A stretch of 64,000 bases of DNA from JBBRMW01 sp965246845 (lineage in GTDB: Bacteria; Chloroflexota; Anaerolineae; Aggregatilineales; UBA2796), in NCBI GenBank assembly GCA_965246845.1, contig CBDFFR010000005.1, forward strand, positions 558,001 through 622,000. The letters are read 5' to 3'. Shown piece after piece: positions 1-9,088 of this stretch. Every line of letters begins with the position of its first letter. Position 1 is the first letter of the stretch. The notes below the pieces were generated by a model. It had not been told where the DNA came from. It searched no databases and saw only the letters and a list, made by a program, of their open reading frames with translations. Position numbers and translations under genes: made by a program.

Positions 1-682
1 GTTCGGCGCGCGCTGCATCGACAGGCTGTTTCGGTAGTCTGTACTCCGCTGGATCGATACCATTGTGGATTACCTCAAAACCAGACAAGCCATTGGCGGC
101 GAGCGCGTCCTGCTGGGCGCCGCTGACGCACGTTCGGCCTTCCGCACGGCGAATAAAGCGATGCACAACCGGGCGGTAGAGCGGGTTGTAGCGCAGGTGT
201 GCCAGTCGCATGTTATAGCCACGCGGCAAATGATAGGCGAAGCGTGGTGGGATTGCGCGCTGCGCCGGGTCGATAAAATGTGTCAGCTTGCCGTAGACGA
301 TACTCATCATATCGTGCGCGGTGTAGACCGCCGGGATGCCGAGACCGCGCGCGGCAGCAAAGCACCCCCACGAGAGCGCACCGTGTACATTGTGAATGTT
401 CACGACATCCGGCTTGCTTGCTTGTAAAATCGCGCGCACCTGTGCGACCACACGCGGGCGATAAATACCAATCCAAAAGCGCCAGCGCCCCAGCATCGGC
501 GCATGAATTTTGTGGACCTGGACACCTTCATGGACCTCGACACCCGAAGCGTCGTTGGTCCCACAAATGACGAGGACATCGTGACCCATGCGTGAAAGCT
601 GTCGCGCGAGGTTCCAAACGACAACCTCCGCCCCCCCCGCGTTCTCCGGCGGGATACGGTCGCTCACCAGCGCGATTTTCAT
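1..682 (-). CDS. Family-4 glycosyltransferase, N-terminal part (runs off window)
   Basis: The frame is open from an ATG at 682 to the window edge, about 227 residues, so the C-terminal half is missing. The start reads MKIALVSDRIPPENAGGAE, which is typical of the acceptor-binding Rossmann domain of GT4 (GT-B fold) enzymes. A DVVNIHNVHG segment and a TAHD segment follow, and the visible part ends in VIHNGID, where the inter-domain linker begins. It should transfer a sugar from a nucleotide donor to a growing surface glycan at the inner face of the membrane. Its ATG overlaps the stop of the upstream glycosyltransferase in an ATGA arrangement (679-682), which indicates translational coupling. Donor and acceptor cannot be deduced. 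Confidence 0.85.
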   Translation of the reverse strand, partial: MKIALVSDRIPPENAGGAEVVVWNLARQLSRMGHDVLVICGTNDASGVEVHEGVQVHKIHAPMLGRWRFWIGIYRPRVVAQVRAILQASKPDVVNIHNVHGALSWGCFAAARGLGIPAVYTAHDMMSIVYGKLTHFIDPAQRAIPPRFAYHLPRGYNMRLAHLRYNPLYRPVVHRFIRRAEGRTCVSGAQQDALAANGLSGFEVIHNGIDPAEYRLPKQPVDAARAE

Positions 683-1782
683 ATCAGACTCCGATACAGC
701 GCAATCACGCGCTCCGCGACCAGCGACCAGCGGTGCGCTTCCGAATACTCCCAGCCCGCGCTGCCCATCCGCTGCCGCAAAGCCGGGTTGGTGAGCAGTT
801 CGATGACGCGCGCGGCCAGTGCCGCCGGGTCGTTCTGCGCGATCAGGAACCCGGTTTCGCCATCACGAATAGCTTGTTCCGCGCCGTTGCCACGTGTGCC
901 GATGACGGGTAGCCCGGTTGCGCTCGCTTCGAGATAGACGAGGCCGAAGCCCTCGAACTTGCCAGCCGCATTGAGCGCGGGCAGCGCGAAAACATCCGCT
1001 GCCTGTAACCAGCCAATCTTCACATCGTCGGAGACGCGCCCGGCGAAGCGCACCGCCCCGGCGATGCCGTACTCCGTGACCTTCGCGCGCAGTGCATCCA
1101 CGAAGGCGCTGTCGCTATCGTCGCCGATCAGCACCAGCCGCGCGGCGGGAACCTTCACGCAGACTTCACGCATCGCCTCGATCAGAATATGCGATCCCTT
1201 GCGCTCCTTGATTTGACCAATCGTGATCACCGTCGGACCGCTCTTCGCAACAGGCGGGACGGTGCGCCGCACTTCATCGACATCGACGCCGTTGGGGATC
1301 ACGGTCGTTTGCACCAGTGGGAGCGCGGCGCGCACCTGCCCCGCTGTAAAATCGCTCACACAGATTAGTGTCACCCTCCGGAACATCCGCGCGTATAACG
1401 CGCCCCACAGCGCTTTGCCGACCAGCCGCGGGACATAGGTTCCATGTGCAGTGACGATGACCGGGCGCAATGCCGAGAACGCCGCCAGTGCGTAAGGTTC
1501 GGCGGTGACGTGGATCACGTCTGCGCTCGCGGTTAACCGCTGGACCTGCGGCGCGGCGAGCCAAATCCGCGCACTGTTGAGACGCAGCGGCTGCATCACG
1601 GAGGGCAGAATGCGAATGTATTCCGCACTTGCGAGGTCTGGCGGCGGGCTGTCTGGCGCGTCGGTGCTGGTGATGATTTGAAGCGCATGGCCGCGCGCAA
1701 CAAGCTGGCGGGCGAGTTCGAGCGTATAACGCCCCCAGCCGTGATAACCTTCCGGCGGCGCACAAATCAGGCTAATCTTCAT
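679..1782 (-). CDS. Family-4 glycosyltransferase
   Basis: The 367-residue protein has a GT-B architecture. The N-terminal domain carries a glycine-rich loop (PPEGYHGWGRY, residues 9-19), the linker reads VIPNGVDV, and the C-terminal nucleotide-sugar domain has the EX7E motif (EGFGLVYLE, residues 277-285) followed by GLPVIGT. Such enzymes are retaining glycosyltransferases. The gene lies inside a chain of co-directional GT4 genes: it overlaps the downstream one by 4 bases and the upstream one by 11. Together these suggest one polysaccharide-building operon. The exact sugar specificity is not visible. Confidence 0.88.
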   Translation of the reverse strand: MKISLICAPPEGYHGWGRYTLELARQLVARGHALQIITSTDAPDSPPPDLASAEYIRILPSVMQPLRLNSARIWLAAPQVQRLTASADVIHVTAEPYALAAFSALRPVIVTAHGTYVPRLVGKALWGALYARMFRRVTLICVSDFTAGQVRAALPLVQTTVIPNGVDVDEVRRTVPPVAKSGPTVITIGQIKERKGSHILIEAMREVCVKVPAARLVLIGDDSDSAFVDALRAKVTEYGIAGAVRFAGRVSDDVKIGWLQAADVFALPALNAAGKFEGFGLVYLEASATGLPVIGTRGNGAEQAIRDGETGFLIAQNDPAALAARVIELLTNPALRQRMGSAGWEYSEAHRWSLVAERVIALYRSLI

Positions 1783-2944
1783 CTTTTATTGCGTTCAGGA
1801 TATGCCCGGCGCGGGCGTGCCAGGTGTAGGCTTGAACCATTTGCCGCGCGGCACTCCCCAGACGTTCGCAGAGTGCCGCGTCCGCTGCAAGCCGTCGGAG
1901 TGCATTCGTGAGTACTGCCACATCACCCGCCGGGATGAGCAGCGCGGACACCTCATTTTCCACGACCTCCGCAACGGCGGGGAAATCGCTGGCGAGGATC
2001 GCGCGTCCGGCGGCCATATACTCAAACAGCTTGAGCGCAGAAGTATACAGCGCGAAATGTTCTGTGTAAGGCGTGGGCATAGCGCAACAGTCGCACGCCG
2101 CGAGGTAACGTGGGACGACATCAGTGGGGACCGATCCCGGTGTGTGCAAGCGTTCTGATGGCAGCCCCGCCGCCTGCCATGCCGCCTGATATTGCGCGAT
2201 GTATTCATCCGGTCCACCGATGAGCAGTAGCGTTACGTCGGGTATCTGCGCAATCGCCTCAATTAGCGTATCAATCCCTTTCGATTGCCCCATCGTGTGC
2301 AGCCGCCCGGCATAGCCGACGATGAATGCGTCTGCCGGAAGCTGGAATTGTTCACGCGCTGCGGCTTTATCTGGCAGGTTCGCGAAGCGCTCCGCGCGGA
2401 AGCCATCATGCGCGGTGAGCGTCCGTGCCGCCCCGCGCTCCTGCATACGCCCCGCCAGCGGACCCGTAATTGCGACGGTGAGCGCTACACGCTTGCAAAC
2501 CTGCCGCTGCAACCACGCGCCGCGCCGCGATTTATAGACCTGATGCGCCTCATAGACCAGCTTGCGGCGTGGCTTGAACCAACCGAGTACAAGCAGCGTG
2601 AGCGCATCCCGGCTGTAATAGACATCCGCGCGCGTGAAGAACAGCCGCGCCGCGAGCGCAAGCGTGTAGGTCAAGGTCTGGAGCGCGAAGGCAAGCGTTT
2701 CGATGCGCCCGCGCGACAACGCGAGCAAATCCAGACACGGCACGCGCCGGATTGCGAAACTGTGGCTCACGCCGTAGTAAGCATACGGATCGCGGTCGCG
2801 CAGTTCTGCGCTATTGACGCGCCGCGCAGCGTAGAGCGTCACCTGTGCGCCGTGTTGTGCAAAGGCTTCGCACATCTGCGTGATTTGCAGGCCGTGCGCC
2901 TTTTCGGTAGGCAACCGGATATTGGCGAGGTAAAGCAGTTTCAC
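1772..2944 (-). CDS. Family-4 glycosyltransferase
   Basis: I place the start at the GTG at 2944, giving 390 residues beginning VKLLYLANIRLPTEKAHG, because it forms a GTGA overlap (2941-2944) with the upstream gene and matches family N-termini. A longer in-frame start at 2998 would extend into the upstream gene. The C-terminal donor domain shows SALKLFEYMAAG (about residues 302-313) followed by AILASD, typical of GT4 enzymes. The TEKAHG loop resembles enzymes of O-antigen and exopolysaccharide assembly. It overlaps its downstream neighbour by 11 bases. Substrate unknown. Confidence 0.85.
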   Translation of the reverse strand: MKLLYLANIRLPTEKAHGLQITQMCEAFAQHGAQVTLYAARRVNSAELRDRDPYAYYGVSHSFAIRRVPCLDLLALSRGRIETLAFALQTLTYTLALAARLFFTRADVYYSRDALTLLVLGWFKPRRKLVYEAHQVYKSRRGAWLQRQVCKRVALTVAITGPLAGRMQERGAARTLTAHDGFRAERFANLPDKAAAREQFQLPADAFIVGYAGRLHTMGQSKGIDTLIEAIAQIPDVTLLLIGGPDEYIAQYQAAWQAAGLPSERLHTPGSVPTDVVPRYLAACDCCAMPTPYTEHFALYTSALKLFEYMAAGRAILASDFPAVAEVVENEVSALLIPAGDVAVLTNALRRLAADAALCERLGSAARQMVQAYTWHARAGHILNAIKDED

Positions 2945-4080
2945 GGGTGTGCGGCGCTTTCGAGCGTCGCGATACTCTGCTCTACCAGCGTCGGCCACGC
3001 GAATTTATCCAGACTTGCAAGCGTGTTCGCAGCGAGCGCGGATTGCAGTCCCGGTTCAAACGCGCGTGTGATTGTCTGTCGGAGCGCTTCAGCGTCCGGG
3101 TGCGCGATAAGCAAGCCATTCACGCCGTCGCGCACGACTTCCGGGTTGCCCCCGCGCGCGCTCGCGAGGACGGGCGTTCCGGCGTTCAGCGCTTCGAGCA
3201 GCACATGCGACAGCCCCTCGTAGCCGGAATAGAGGATGAAATAATCAGCGGCGTGCATATAGAGCGGCATCCGCTCGCGCGGCACACGCCCCGCGAAAGT
3301 CACGCGCGCGGTCAAATTCAGCCGTGCGGTTTGCTCCTGCAAGGCGGCACGCTGCGGACCGTCGCCCGCGATGATCAGGTGAATATCGGGCAGCGCCGCG
3401 AGCGCATCTAAAACCATGTGAATGCCCTTCCAGAGGGTGAGCCGTGCCGCTGTCAGCAACAGCGGGATATCGGCGGGGATGCCGAGCGCGGCTCGCGCGG
3501 ACGCGCGTGTCGGGAGTGTACCCGACGGTTGGTGTTCAAGCGCGTTGTAAATCATGCGCACGCGGTCCGGCGGCGCGCCCCACCCGATGACCAGTTTTTG
3601 CAGGTATTCGCTCGGCACGATCACCTGATCGACGGTCTGCACTTCACGCGCGCGGCTCACTTTCAGCGCTTCCACGCGCAGACTGTAACGCGCGCTCTGG
3701 AAGGTGTCGATGTCTGTTTCCGGCGCAACCCAGCCTTTGTTGACCGCGCGCTCCCAGGCATAATCCCCGACGACTTTCAGCACACGCGGCTTGTGGCGGT
3801 CGCCGATGCGCGGCAATCCGAGATTGTTGATATAGACCAGATCAGCCCGGCGCAATTCAGCGCGATAGCGAGAAAGGTATGCCGCGTAACGCTTGAGCAA
3901 ATTCTGAGCGAGCGAGACGCGCTGCACCGGGTACGGATAGCCGCTTGCCTCCGCATCGCCGAAGGTCAGCACCCGCACCTCATGCCCGCGCGCGAGCAAT
4001 TCCGGCAGCAGGCGATACAAATACGTCGCCGGACCTCCCGAATCGGGGTGAAAAATCGCGGTGGGGACGAAGATACGCAC
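2941..4080 (-). CDS. Family-4 glycosyltransferase
   Basis: The 379-residue protein starts at a GTG. The N-terminal domain opens with MRIFVPTAIFHPDSGGPATY, with the SGGPATY loop used by GT4 enzymes. The donor domain contains RLTLWKG, an AGDGP segment and the EX7E motif (EGLSHVLLE, residues 288-296) followed by GTPVLAS. It sits 6 bases downstream of the nucleotide-sugar dehydrogenase gene, so its donor sugar may be related to that product, although this is only an inference from position. It is coupled by a GTGA overlap to the next glycosyltransferase. Confidence 0.88.
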   Translation of the reverse strand: MRIFVPTAIFHPDSGGPATYLYRLLPELLARGHEVRVLTFGDAEASGYPYPVQRVSLAQNLLKRYAAYLSRYRAELRRADLVYINNLGLPRIGDRHKPRVLKVVGDYAWERAVNKGWVAPETDIDTFQSARYSLRVEALKVSRAREVQTVDQVIVPSEYLQKLVIGWGAPPDRVRMIYNALEHQPSGTLPTRASARAALGIPADIPLLLTAARLTLWKGIHMVLDALAALPDIHLIIAGDGPQRAALQEQTARLNLTARVTFAGRVPRERMPLYMHAADYFILYSGYEGLSHVLLEALNAGTPVLASARGGNPEVVRDGVNGLLIAHPDAEALRQTITRAFEPGLQSALAANTLASLDKFAWPTLVEQSIATLESAAHP

Positions 4081-4086
4081 GCTATC

Positions 4087-5406
4087 CTACAGCCGCACAA
4101 TCCGCGCGATGTCCGGTCCGGGCGTGATGTCGCGAAGCATATTCCGCGAATCGACGATCAGGCGGCCGTGCTGCGCGATAAATGCGCGGTTGAACACCGT
4201 ATGATCGGTCGTGATCACGACGCAATCCGCAGCCTGCAGCCATGCCGCCGAGAGGTCCGCGCTGTGAAGCTCCGCGCCCGCTTCGGTGCGGAACGAGGCC
4301 ACATATGGGTCATGGTATTCGACCAGCGCCTTCCGCTTCTGCAGCAACTCGATGACATGCAGTGCCGGGCTTTCGCGCATATCATCCACGTCACGCTTGT
4401 AGGCCGCACCGAGGACCGCGATGCGCGAGCCGCATAGCGCCTTGCCGTCGTCATTGAGCGCTTCCATGACCAGCGAGACGACATGCGCCGGCATCCCGGT
4501 ATTGATCGAATCGGCGAGGTCGATGAAGCGCGGGTTATAGCTCAGGCCGCGCATTTTCCAGCTCAGGTAGAGCGGATCGAGCGGGATGCAATGACCGCCG
4601 AGGCCGGGACCGGGGTAGAACGGCATGAACCCGAACGGCTTGGTGCTGGCCGCGCGGATGACTTCCCAGACATTGATGCCGAGCATCCGGCAGATCATCG
4701 CCATCTCGTTCGCGAAGCCGATGTTGACGGCGCGGAATGTATTTTCCAGCAGTTTGACCATTTCCGCAGTAATCGGATTGGAAACGGGGACGATTTGATT
4801 CACGATGGTTGCATAATAGGCACTGGTCAACTGCTGACACACATCTGTCACGCCGCCCACCACCTTCGGCGTATTGCGCACGGTGTAGGTTTTGTTGGCG
4901 GGGTCGATTCGCTCCGGCGAGAACGCGATGAAAATTTCCTCGCCAATGGTGAGTCCGGTCGCCTGCAAGCGCGGGACCAACACCTCGTCGGTTGTGCCGG
5001 GATAGGTCGTGCTTTCGAGGACAACCAGCATCCCGGTGTGTGCCGCCCGCGCGACCGCTTCGGAGGCCGCAACGACATAGGTTAAATCGGGGTCCTTGTG
5101 TTCGGTGAGCGGCGTCGGAACACAAATGCTCACAATATCCGCATTGCGCAAGGCGGAGGGGTCGGTCGTCGCGCGCAGATGGCCGCTTGTAATCAACGGA
5201 GTGAGGCTTTCCGAAGGAACATCCGGGATGTAGCTTTGTGCAGCGTTTATACTGCGTACTTTCGCCTCGCTCACATCGTAGCCGACGACGTGGAATCCCT
5301 CTTCCGCAAGCGCGACGGCGAGCGGCAGCCCGACGTAGCCCTGCCCGACAACGACGACAGTCGCGGTCCGGTCCTGAATTTTTTGCAGCAATTGAGCGCG
5401 ATACAT
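4087..5406 (-). CDS. Nucleotide-sugar 6-dehydrogenase (UDP-GlcNAc/ManNAc dehydrogenase type)
   Basis: This enzyme oxidises C6 of a UDP-sugar to a uronic acid with two NAD+, supplying an acidic sugar for the surface glycan. The NAD-binding motif is GQGYVG near residue 21. The middle of the protein has the AFSPERIDP segment of the WbpA/TviB branch, and the catalytic Cys lies in GGHCIPLDP (about Cys273). The C-terminal domain is present (VLGAAYKRDVDDMRESP), so the 439-residue protein is complete. I prefer the ATG at 5406 because AGGA lies 7 bases before it; an ATG at 5424 has no ribosome site. The UDP-N-acetylhexosamine assignment over UDP-glucose rests on the SPERIDP context and is moderate. 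Confidence 0.85.
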   Translation of the reverse strand: MYRAQLLQKIQDRTATVVVVGQGYVGLPLAVALAEEGFHVVGYDVSEAKVRSINAAQSYIPDVPSESLTPLITSGHLRATTDPSALRNADIVSICVPTPLTEHKDPDLTYVVAASEAVARAAHTGMLVVLESTTYPGTTDEVLVPRLQATGLTIGEEIFIAFSPERIDPANKTYTVRNTPKVVGGVTDVCQQLTSAYYATIVNQIVPVSNPITAEMVKLLENTFRAVNIGFANEMAMICRMLGINVWEVIRAASTKPFGFMPFYPGPGLGGHCIPLDPLYLSWKMRGLSYNPRFIDLADSINTGMPAHVVSLVMEALNDDGKALCGSRIAVLGAAYKRDVDDMRESPALHVIELLQKRKALVEYHDPYVASFRTEAGAELHSADLSAAWLQAADCVVITTDHTVFNRAFIAQHGRLIVDSRNMLRDITPGPDIARIVRL

Positions 5407-5438
5407 AGCATATCCTGAATTCATGTGAAGTGCGTATT

Positions 5439-7328
5439 CTACCTCACCGGACAGCCATAATCGGCTAGAGGGACCGTAAAGGCCGGATAATTCACGAATT
5501 GACCGGGTGTCGGCTGCTCATACAATCCAAAATCAAGTGTTGTGGCATCGCGTCTGAGTGGGACGCGATATTGATCCGTAATGCGCTCACGCACGCTCCA
5601 GCGCGTCACCGGATACCAGCCATAGAGTGGCGCGCTCACGTCGCCATTGGGGAGCAAGGCCTCTGCTGCTTCGGTGCTGAGGTGAACGAAAACGCTGTAC
5701 GCCTTTTCAGTCGGCTGTGTAGTGGACCAGACGACTTCAAGATAGGCCGCCTCCGCATCGCAGGTGACGCGGTAACTGTGCAGGTTCACGCCGTCTACCA
5801 CTGATTTTAACACCTCATCATTGACCGCTTGCGGCTCACGACGGATCGCGACAACGCTATAAACCGGACTGGCAAGGTAAGCGCGACCTAACTGCGCGTC
5901 CCACCATTCAAGCGGAAAGCGGTAGAACGTATCGCGAAGCGTGTAGATCGGGCTGCTGATCGCTCGAAGATCAGCGCGATGATCGACCAGCGCGAGGCCG
6001 GCATTCTCGCCCGTCACATATTTCGAGAAGGCAAGCGCGTTGTAACTGGTGGACCAGGGCAGCATCAGCACACCGTCACGCGGGATTTTCTGTGCAAGCG
6101 CGATGAGGCGGACGCTGCTCTCGTCGTGCGTGATCGCGTAGACTGCACTGAAATTCCACGCGATCAATCCTGCGATGCTGATGATCGTCAGCGTTGGCAG
6201 CGTCACCGACCAGACCTTCGCCTCGGCGTAGGCTGTCAGCAGGTCGTTGAACATCAACGCGATCAGAAACAGCGTCAGCATCACGACCGGGACCATGACC
6301 GCGCTCGGCATCACGACGCGGTGGTAGATCAGCAAAAACACGATGAACCCGAAGCCGCAAAGCGCCGCTGTGCGTCCGAGGCGGCGGCGCGTGAAGATCA
6401 GCGCGAGCGCGGTCACACCGACCAGCACCCCGGCGGGTGTCAACTGGCTGAATAGTAAGTCAAGCGTATCGCGCGCGTCGCGAGTCCAGTCCTCGATGGT
6501 CGCGGGCAGCCGCCACAGATAATTGGCTTCCTTCGCGGTGAATTCATCCAGAAAGCCCTGCACGGTGTTCGGGCTGCCATACACATACAGGCCGCCCGCA
6601 TTCGCGCGAATGGGCAAATAGAGATAGGGCAGGAAGCCGACCAGCGCAAGCGGTACGGCCAGCGCGAAGGCCGGGATGATGCGCCGCCTGTCGCGGAAAA
6701 GTGGCGGCAGCGCGGCCAGCAACAGCCCCGGAGCCATGAATGCAGCCATGCGGTGATGCGCGACCGCAAAGCCGCCAGCCAGCGCCAGCAACCATACGCG
6801 GCGGCGCGGCTCGACCCCCGGCCATAACGCCAGCAGGAGGAGCAGCGCGCAAAATGCAAGCGTCATCGTGTATGGCTTGGCGACGACGCTATAGGCCCAC
6901 ACACCGCGCGTCAGACCGAGCAGCCCGACGCAAACCGCCGCGACTCCAGTGCGCCCTGTCAGCTTGACAATCAGAATGTATAAAATCGTGAGCGCGATGA
7001 AGCACCACAGCACCGAAAATAGCGACGGCGCTAAAGCAGGACCGATTCCCAGTGCCTTGACGAATGCGACGAACGCCGCGCCGAGCATCGAATAGAGTGG
7101 ATAGCCGGTCGCATGCAGCGTCCCTCCGAGATTGAGCGCGGTCTGTATTTCGGCGACATCTTCCGCATAGGGGTCCGGGCTGCCGTTGATTTGAGATTGA
7201 AGTGTGGGCAGGTAAACACAGAACAGGAGGAGTAGCGCCAGAAAAAGCGGGGCTGCCGTCTGGAAAAATGTTAGGGTACGTCTCCCCCGTCCACGCCGCA
7301 GGCGCACGGGGGGTGCGGTGTTCGGCAT
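5439..7328 (-). CDS. DUF2723/GT117-like polytopic membrane protein
   Basis: The 629-residue protein has a basic N-terminus, about ten to twelve hydrophobic segments through residue 380, and a soluble C-terminal domain of about 240 residues. The first extracytoplasmic loop contains DPYAEDVAEIQTALNLGG and HATGYPLY, the acidic and HPTGYPLY-like hallmarks of DUF2723 (GT117) proteins. These resemble protein O-mannosyltransferases and use lipid-linked sugars outside the membrane. It lies in the glycosyltransferase cluster and could transfer a sugar to a protein or glycan at the cell surface. Its start codon directly abuts the stop of the next gene upstream. Confidence 0.8.
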   Translation of the reverse strand: MPNTAPPVRLRRGRGRRTLTFFQTAAPLFLALLLLFCVYLPTLQSQINGSPDPYAEDVAEIQTALNLGGTLHATGYPLYSMLGAAFVAFVKALGIGPALAPSLFSVLWCFIALTILYILIVKLTGRTGVAAVCVGLLGLTRGVWAYSVVAKPYTMTLAFCALLLLLALWPGVEPRRRVWLLALAGGFAVAHHRMAAFMAPGLLLAALPPLFRDRRRIIPAFALAVPLALVGFLPYLYLPIRANAGGLYVYGSPNTVQGFLDEFTAKEANYLWRLPATIEDWTRDARDTLDLLFSQLTPAGVLVGVTALALIFTRRRLGRTAALCGFGFIVFLLIYHRVVMPSAVMVPVVMLTLFLIALMFNDLLTAYAEAKVWSVTLPTLTIISIAGLIAWNFSAVYAITHDESSVRLIALAQKIPRDGVLMLPWSTSYNALAFSKYVTGENAGLALVDHRADLRAISSPIYTLRDTFYRFPLEWWDAQLGRAYLASPVYSVVAIRREPQAVNDEVLKSVVDGVNLHSYRVTCDAEAAYLEVVWSTTQPTEKAYSVFVHLSTEAAEALLPNGDVSAPLYGWYPVTRWSVRERITDQYRVPLRRDATTLDFGLYEQPTPGQFVNYPAFTVPLADYGCPVR

Positions 7329-7997
7329 TTAACCGTTCAACAGGTGATCCATATCTACCGTTTCGCTGCGCGCTGCCTTGAGCAGCGTCCAGTAGAATGG
7401 AAACAACGCAGTGAAATCCCCCGTGAACGTCTCGAAGTCTTCCTGGGTCTCGACCGGATAGTCCATATCCGGGAAATAGATCATACAGCCCTGCTTTTTG
7501 AACTCGGCGCTTTCGACATCGACCGCGAAGAACTGATCGAGTTCTTCAATCGCTTCTTCTTCGCCTTCGCTGTTGAGCAGGTATAAATCCTCGAAATCGG
7601 TGAGGTATTCGCCCAGCATCTCGCGATATTGGTAGAGCGCCTTTACGAACAAGCGCCATTCCGCCGCGCCGACGATGCGCAGGGCAACGCGCACGGCTTC
7701 CTCATTCGCGATCAGGCCGATCATCACATTTGGGTGCTTCACATTGCGTAGCGCCGAAAAGTCGCCTTCCGTGGGACGCAGCCCCGCGAACGCTTCGCTT
7801 TCCGTCACCTCGGTAACTTCATCGCTGCCCTTCACGACATCGAAGCCATACGTATCCGCAGCTTGTTCCGTCGCGTTTTGCAGGACCGCGCTCAGGCGTC
7901 CCATGACCTGCGAACGCAGCGCCTCAATCCGCTCTGCCCCTTGCAGGCTGAACGCCTTCGATGCGTCGATGGATTGTACTCGCGTTTTGGCGGGCAT
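7329..7997 (-). CDS. Unknown acidic cytoplasmic protein
   Basis: I do not recognise this 222-residue protein. It has no signal peptide or membrane segment. It is acidic, with a cluster (SEGEEEAIEELDQFF) in the middle and many aromatic residues towards the C-terminus (YFPDMDYP, FPFYW). A strong ribosome site (GAGG) lies 6 bases before the ATG. Its stop codon is immediately followed by the start of the GT117-like gene, so both are probably one transcript, and it may be the first gene of the polysaccharide operon. A stem-loop with a U-run lies just upstream of the start. Confidence 0.7.
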   Translation of the reverse strand: MPAKTRVQSIDASKAFSLQGAERIEALRSQVMGRLSAVLQNATEQAADTYGFDVVKGSDEVTEVTESEAFAGLRPTEGDFSALRNVKHPNVMIGLIANEEAVRVALRIVGAAEWRLFVKALYQYREMLGEYLTDFEDLYLLNSEGEEEAIEELDQFFAVDVESAEFKKQGCMIYFPDMDYPVETQEDFETFTGDFTALFPFYWTLLKAARSETVDMDHLLNG

Positions 7998-8016
7998 TTT
8001 GACCTCCTCGCAACAT

Positions 8017-8041
8017 AAAAACAGCGACTATCATAGTCGCT
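8017..8041 (-). terminator. Stem-loop with U-run upstream of 7329-7997 gene
   Basis: The arms AGCGACTAT and ATAGTCGCT (8023-8041) form a perfect 9-bp stem with a single-base loop, followed on the minus strand by GTTTTTATG. It lies between the insertion sequence and the next minus-strand gene, so it could stop transcripts coming from the transposase. The very tight loop is unusual for a terminator. Confidence 0.5.
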
Positions 8042-8095
8042 TGATTGGTTGTCATCATACAGGAAGTTCTCTCGAATGTCGATGATAGCAGTCTA

Positions 8096-8979
8096 AGAGG
8101 CCATTTGAAAATTAGGGCGGAAGGGTTTTGAGAAGGCGGATGGCATCAGCGAACCAAAGCCAGCCTTCGCTGGAACGAGGGCAGCGCTCGAAATCCTTGC
8201 TGAGACGGCGGAAGTGACCAAACCACGCAAAGGTACGCTCAACGACCCAGCGACGCGGGAGCAAGATGAAGGTAGAAGCGTCGGGCGGAGGCAAGACGAT
8301 GCAAAGCACGGCACGGCAAACCTGACCACAATACAGGCTGAGTCTGCCACGATAGCCACCGTCAGCCCAAATGCAGCGCAAGCGCGTGCGCAGGGTATCG
8401 GAGGTGCGTGCCAGAAGTAGCACCGCCCCATCGCGGTCTTGCAAGTCAGCCGGATGGACGACGACACTCAACAAGTTGCCGAGCGTATCCACTAGAATAT
8501 GCCGTTTGCGGCCAACCACTTTCTTGCCCGCATCGTACCCGCGCGCTCCACCTACACTGGTCGTTTTCACGCTTTGGCTGTCGAGGATAGCCGCACTCGG
8601 GTGGACGGGACGACCAACCGCATGGCGAGCCTCATAGCGTAAAGCCCGTTGCAAGCGCTCAAGCGTCCCATCTCGACACCACTTACGGAAATGATAGTAC
8701 ACACTTTGCCAGGCCGGATAGCACGCTGGCAACGTCGCCCACTGACAGCCTGTTTTCAGCACGTACAACATCCCATTCACCACTGCGCGCAGTTCCAGTT
8801 TCATCGGTCGTCCGCGTTCGCCTTGTCTATCTGGCAGGTACCTTTTCAGTCGCACCCACTGCTCATCGCTCAACTCACTGGTATATTTCTGCCCTTTGCG
8901 CCACACTTGCTGTACCTGTTTGGTTTATTGGTCGGTGGTACTTCCAATTCTACCGAACAGGTTTTTTCAAACAGCCTCT
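8096..8979 (-). mobile_element. IS5-family (IS427-like) insertion sequence, copy 1
   Basis: The 884-bp element is bounded by imperfect terminal inverted repeats (AGAGGCTGTTTGAAAA at one end, AGAGGCCATTTGAAAA at the other) and flanked by TA on both sides, consistent with a TA target duplication as in the IS427 group. A second element of exactly 884 bp lies inverted at 57592-58475. The end sequences I compared are the same, and predicted frames in all phases agree, so the copies look identical. This copy sits between genes and appears to break nothing. Confidence 0.85.
8112..8906 (-). CDS. IS5-family transposase
   Basis: The 264-residue transposase is in a single frame. The N-terminal part (SDEQWVRLKRYLPD, then GRPMKLELRAVVNGMLYVL) is the DUF4096-type domain of this family. 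The DDE catalytic core follows: AAILDSQSVKT, IWADGGYRG and VVERTFAWFGHFRRLSKDFE supply the D, D and E. Many IS427 relatives split this gene by a programmed frameshift, but here one intact frame covers everything. The protein is identical to that of copy 2, which suggests recent transposition. Confidence 0.92.
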   Translation of the reverse strand: MWRKGQKYTSELSDEQWVRLKRYLPDRQGERGRPMKLELRAVVNGMLYVLKTGCQWATLPACYPAWQSVYYHFRKWCRDGTLERLQRALRYEARHAVGRPVHPSAAILDSQSVKTTSVGGARGYDAGKKVVGRKRHILVDTLGNLLSVVVHPADLQDRDGAVLLLARTSDTLRTRLRCIWADGGYRGRLSLYCGQVCRAVLCIVLPPPDASTFILLPRRWVVERTFAWFGHFRRLSKDFERCPRSSEGWLWFADAIRLLKTLPP

Positions 8980-9015
8980 TAATCTTGAGGGGAAACGAAT
9001 CACATCCGATAACGT

Positions 9016-9082
9016 GGGCGACCATCACAGGGTCGCCCCTACAAAACCCGCACGGTGTAGGGGCGGACCGATGAGTCCACCC
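9016..9082. repeat. Interspersed palindromic repeat pair
   Basis: A GGGCGACC...GGTCGCCC palindrome followed by CCTACA, then TGTAGGGGCGGAC and a partner arm. It is one of ten sites of the same repeat class in this window and lies next to the 3' end of the beta-propeller gene. Confidence 0.75.
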
Positions 9083-9088
9083 ACGTTT

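Noticed and set aside
2285..4437. Two long plus-strand open frames (2285-3223, 3418-4437)
   Set aside because: They lie antisense to well-motivated glycosyltransferase and dehydrogenase genes, have no ribosome site and no recognisable motif.
8093..8467. Second transposase frame in the IS427-like element suggesting programmed frameshift
   Set aside because: The 264-residue transposase is complete in a single frame, so no frameshift is needed; the other frame is a shadow and recurs in copy 2 only because the copies are identical.
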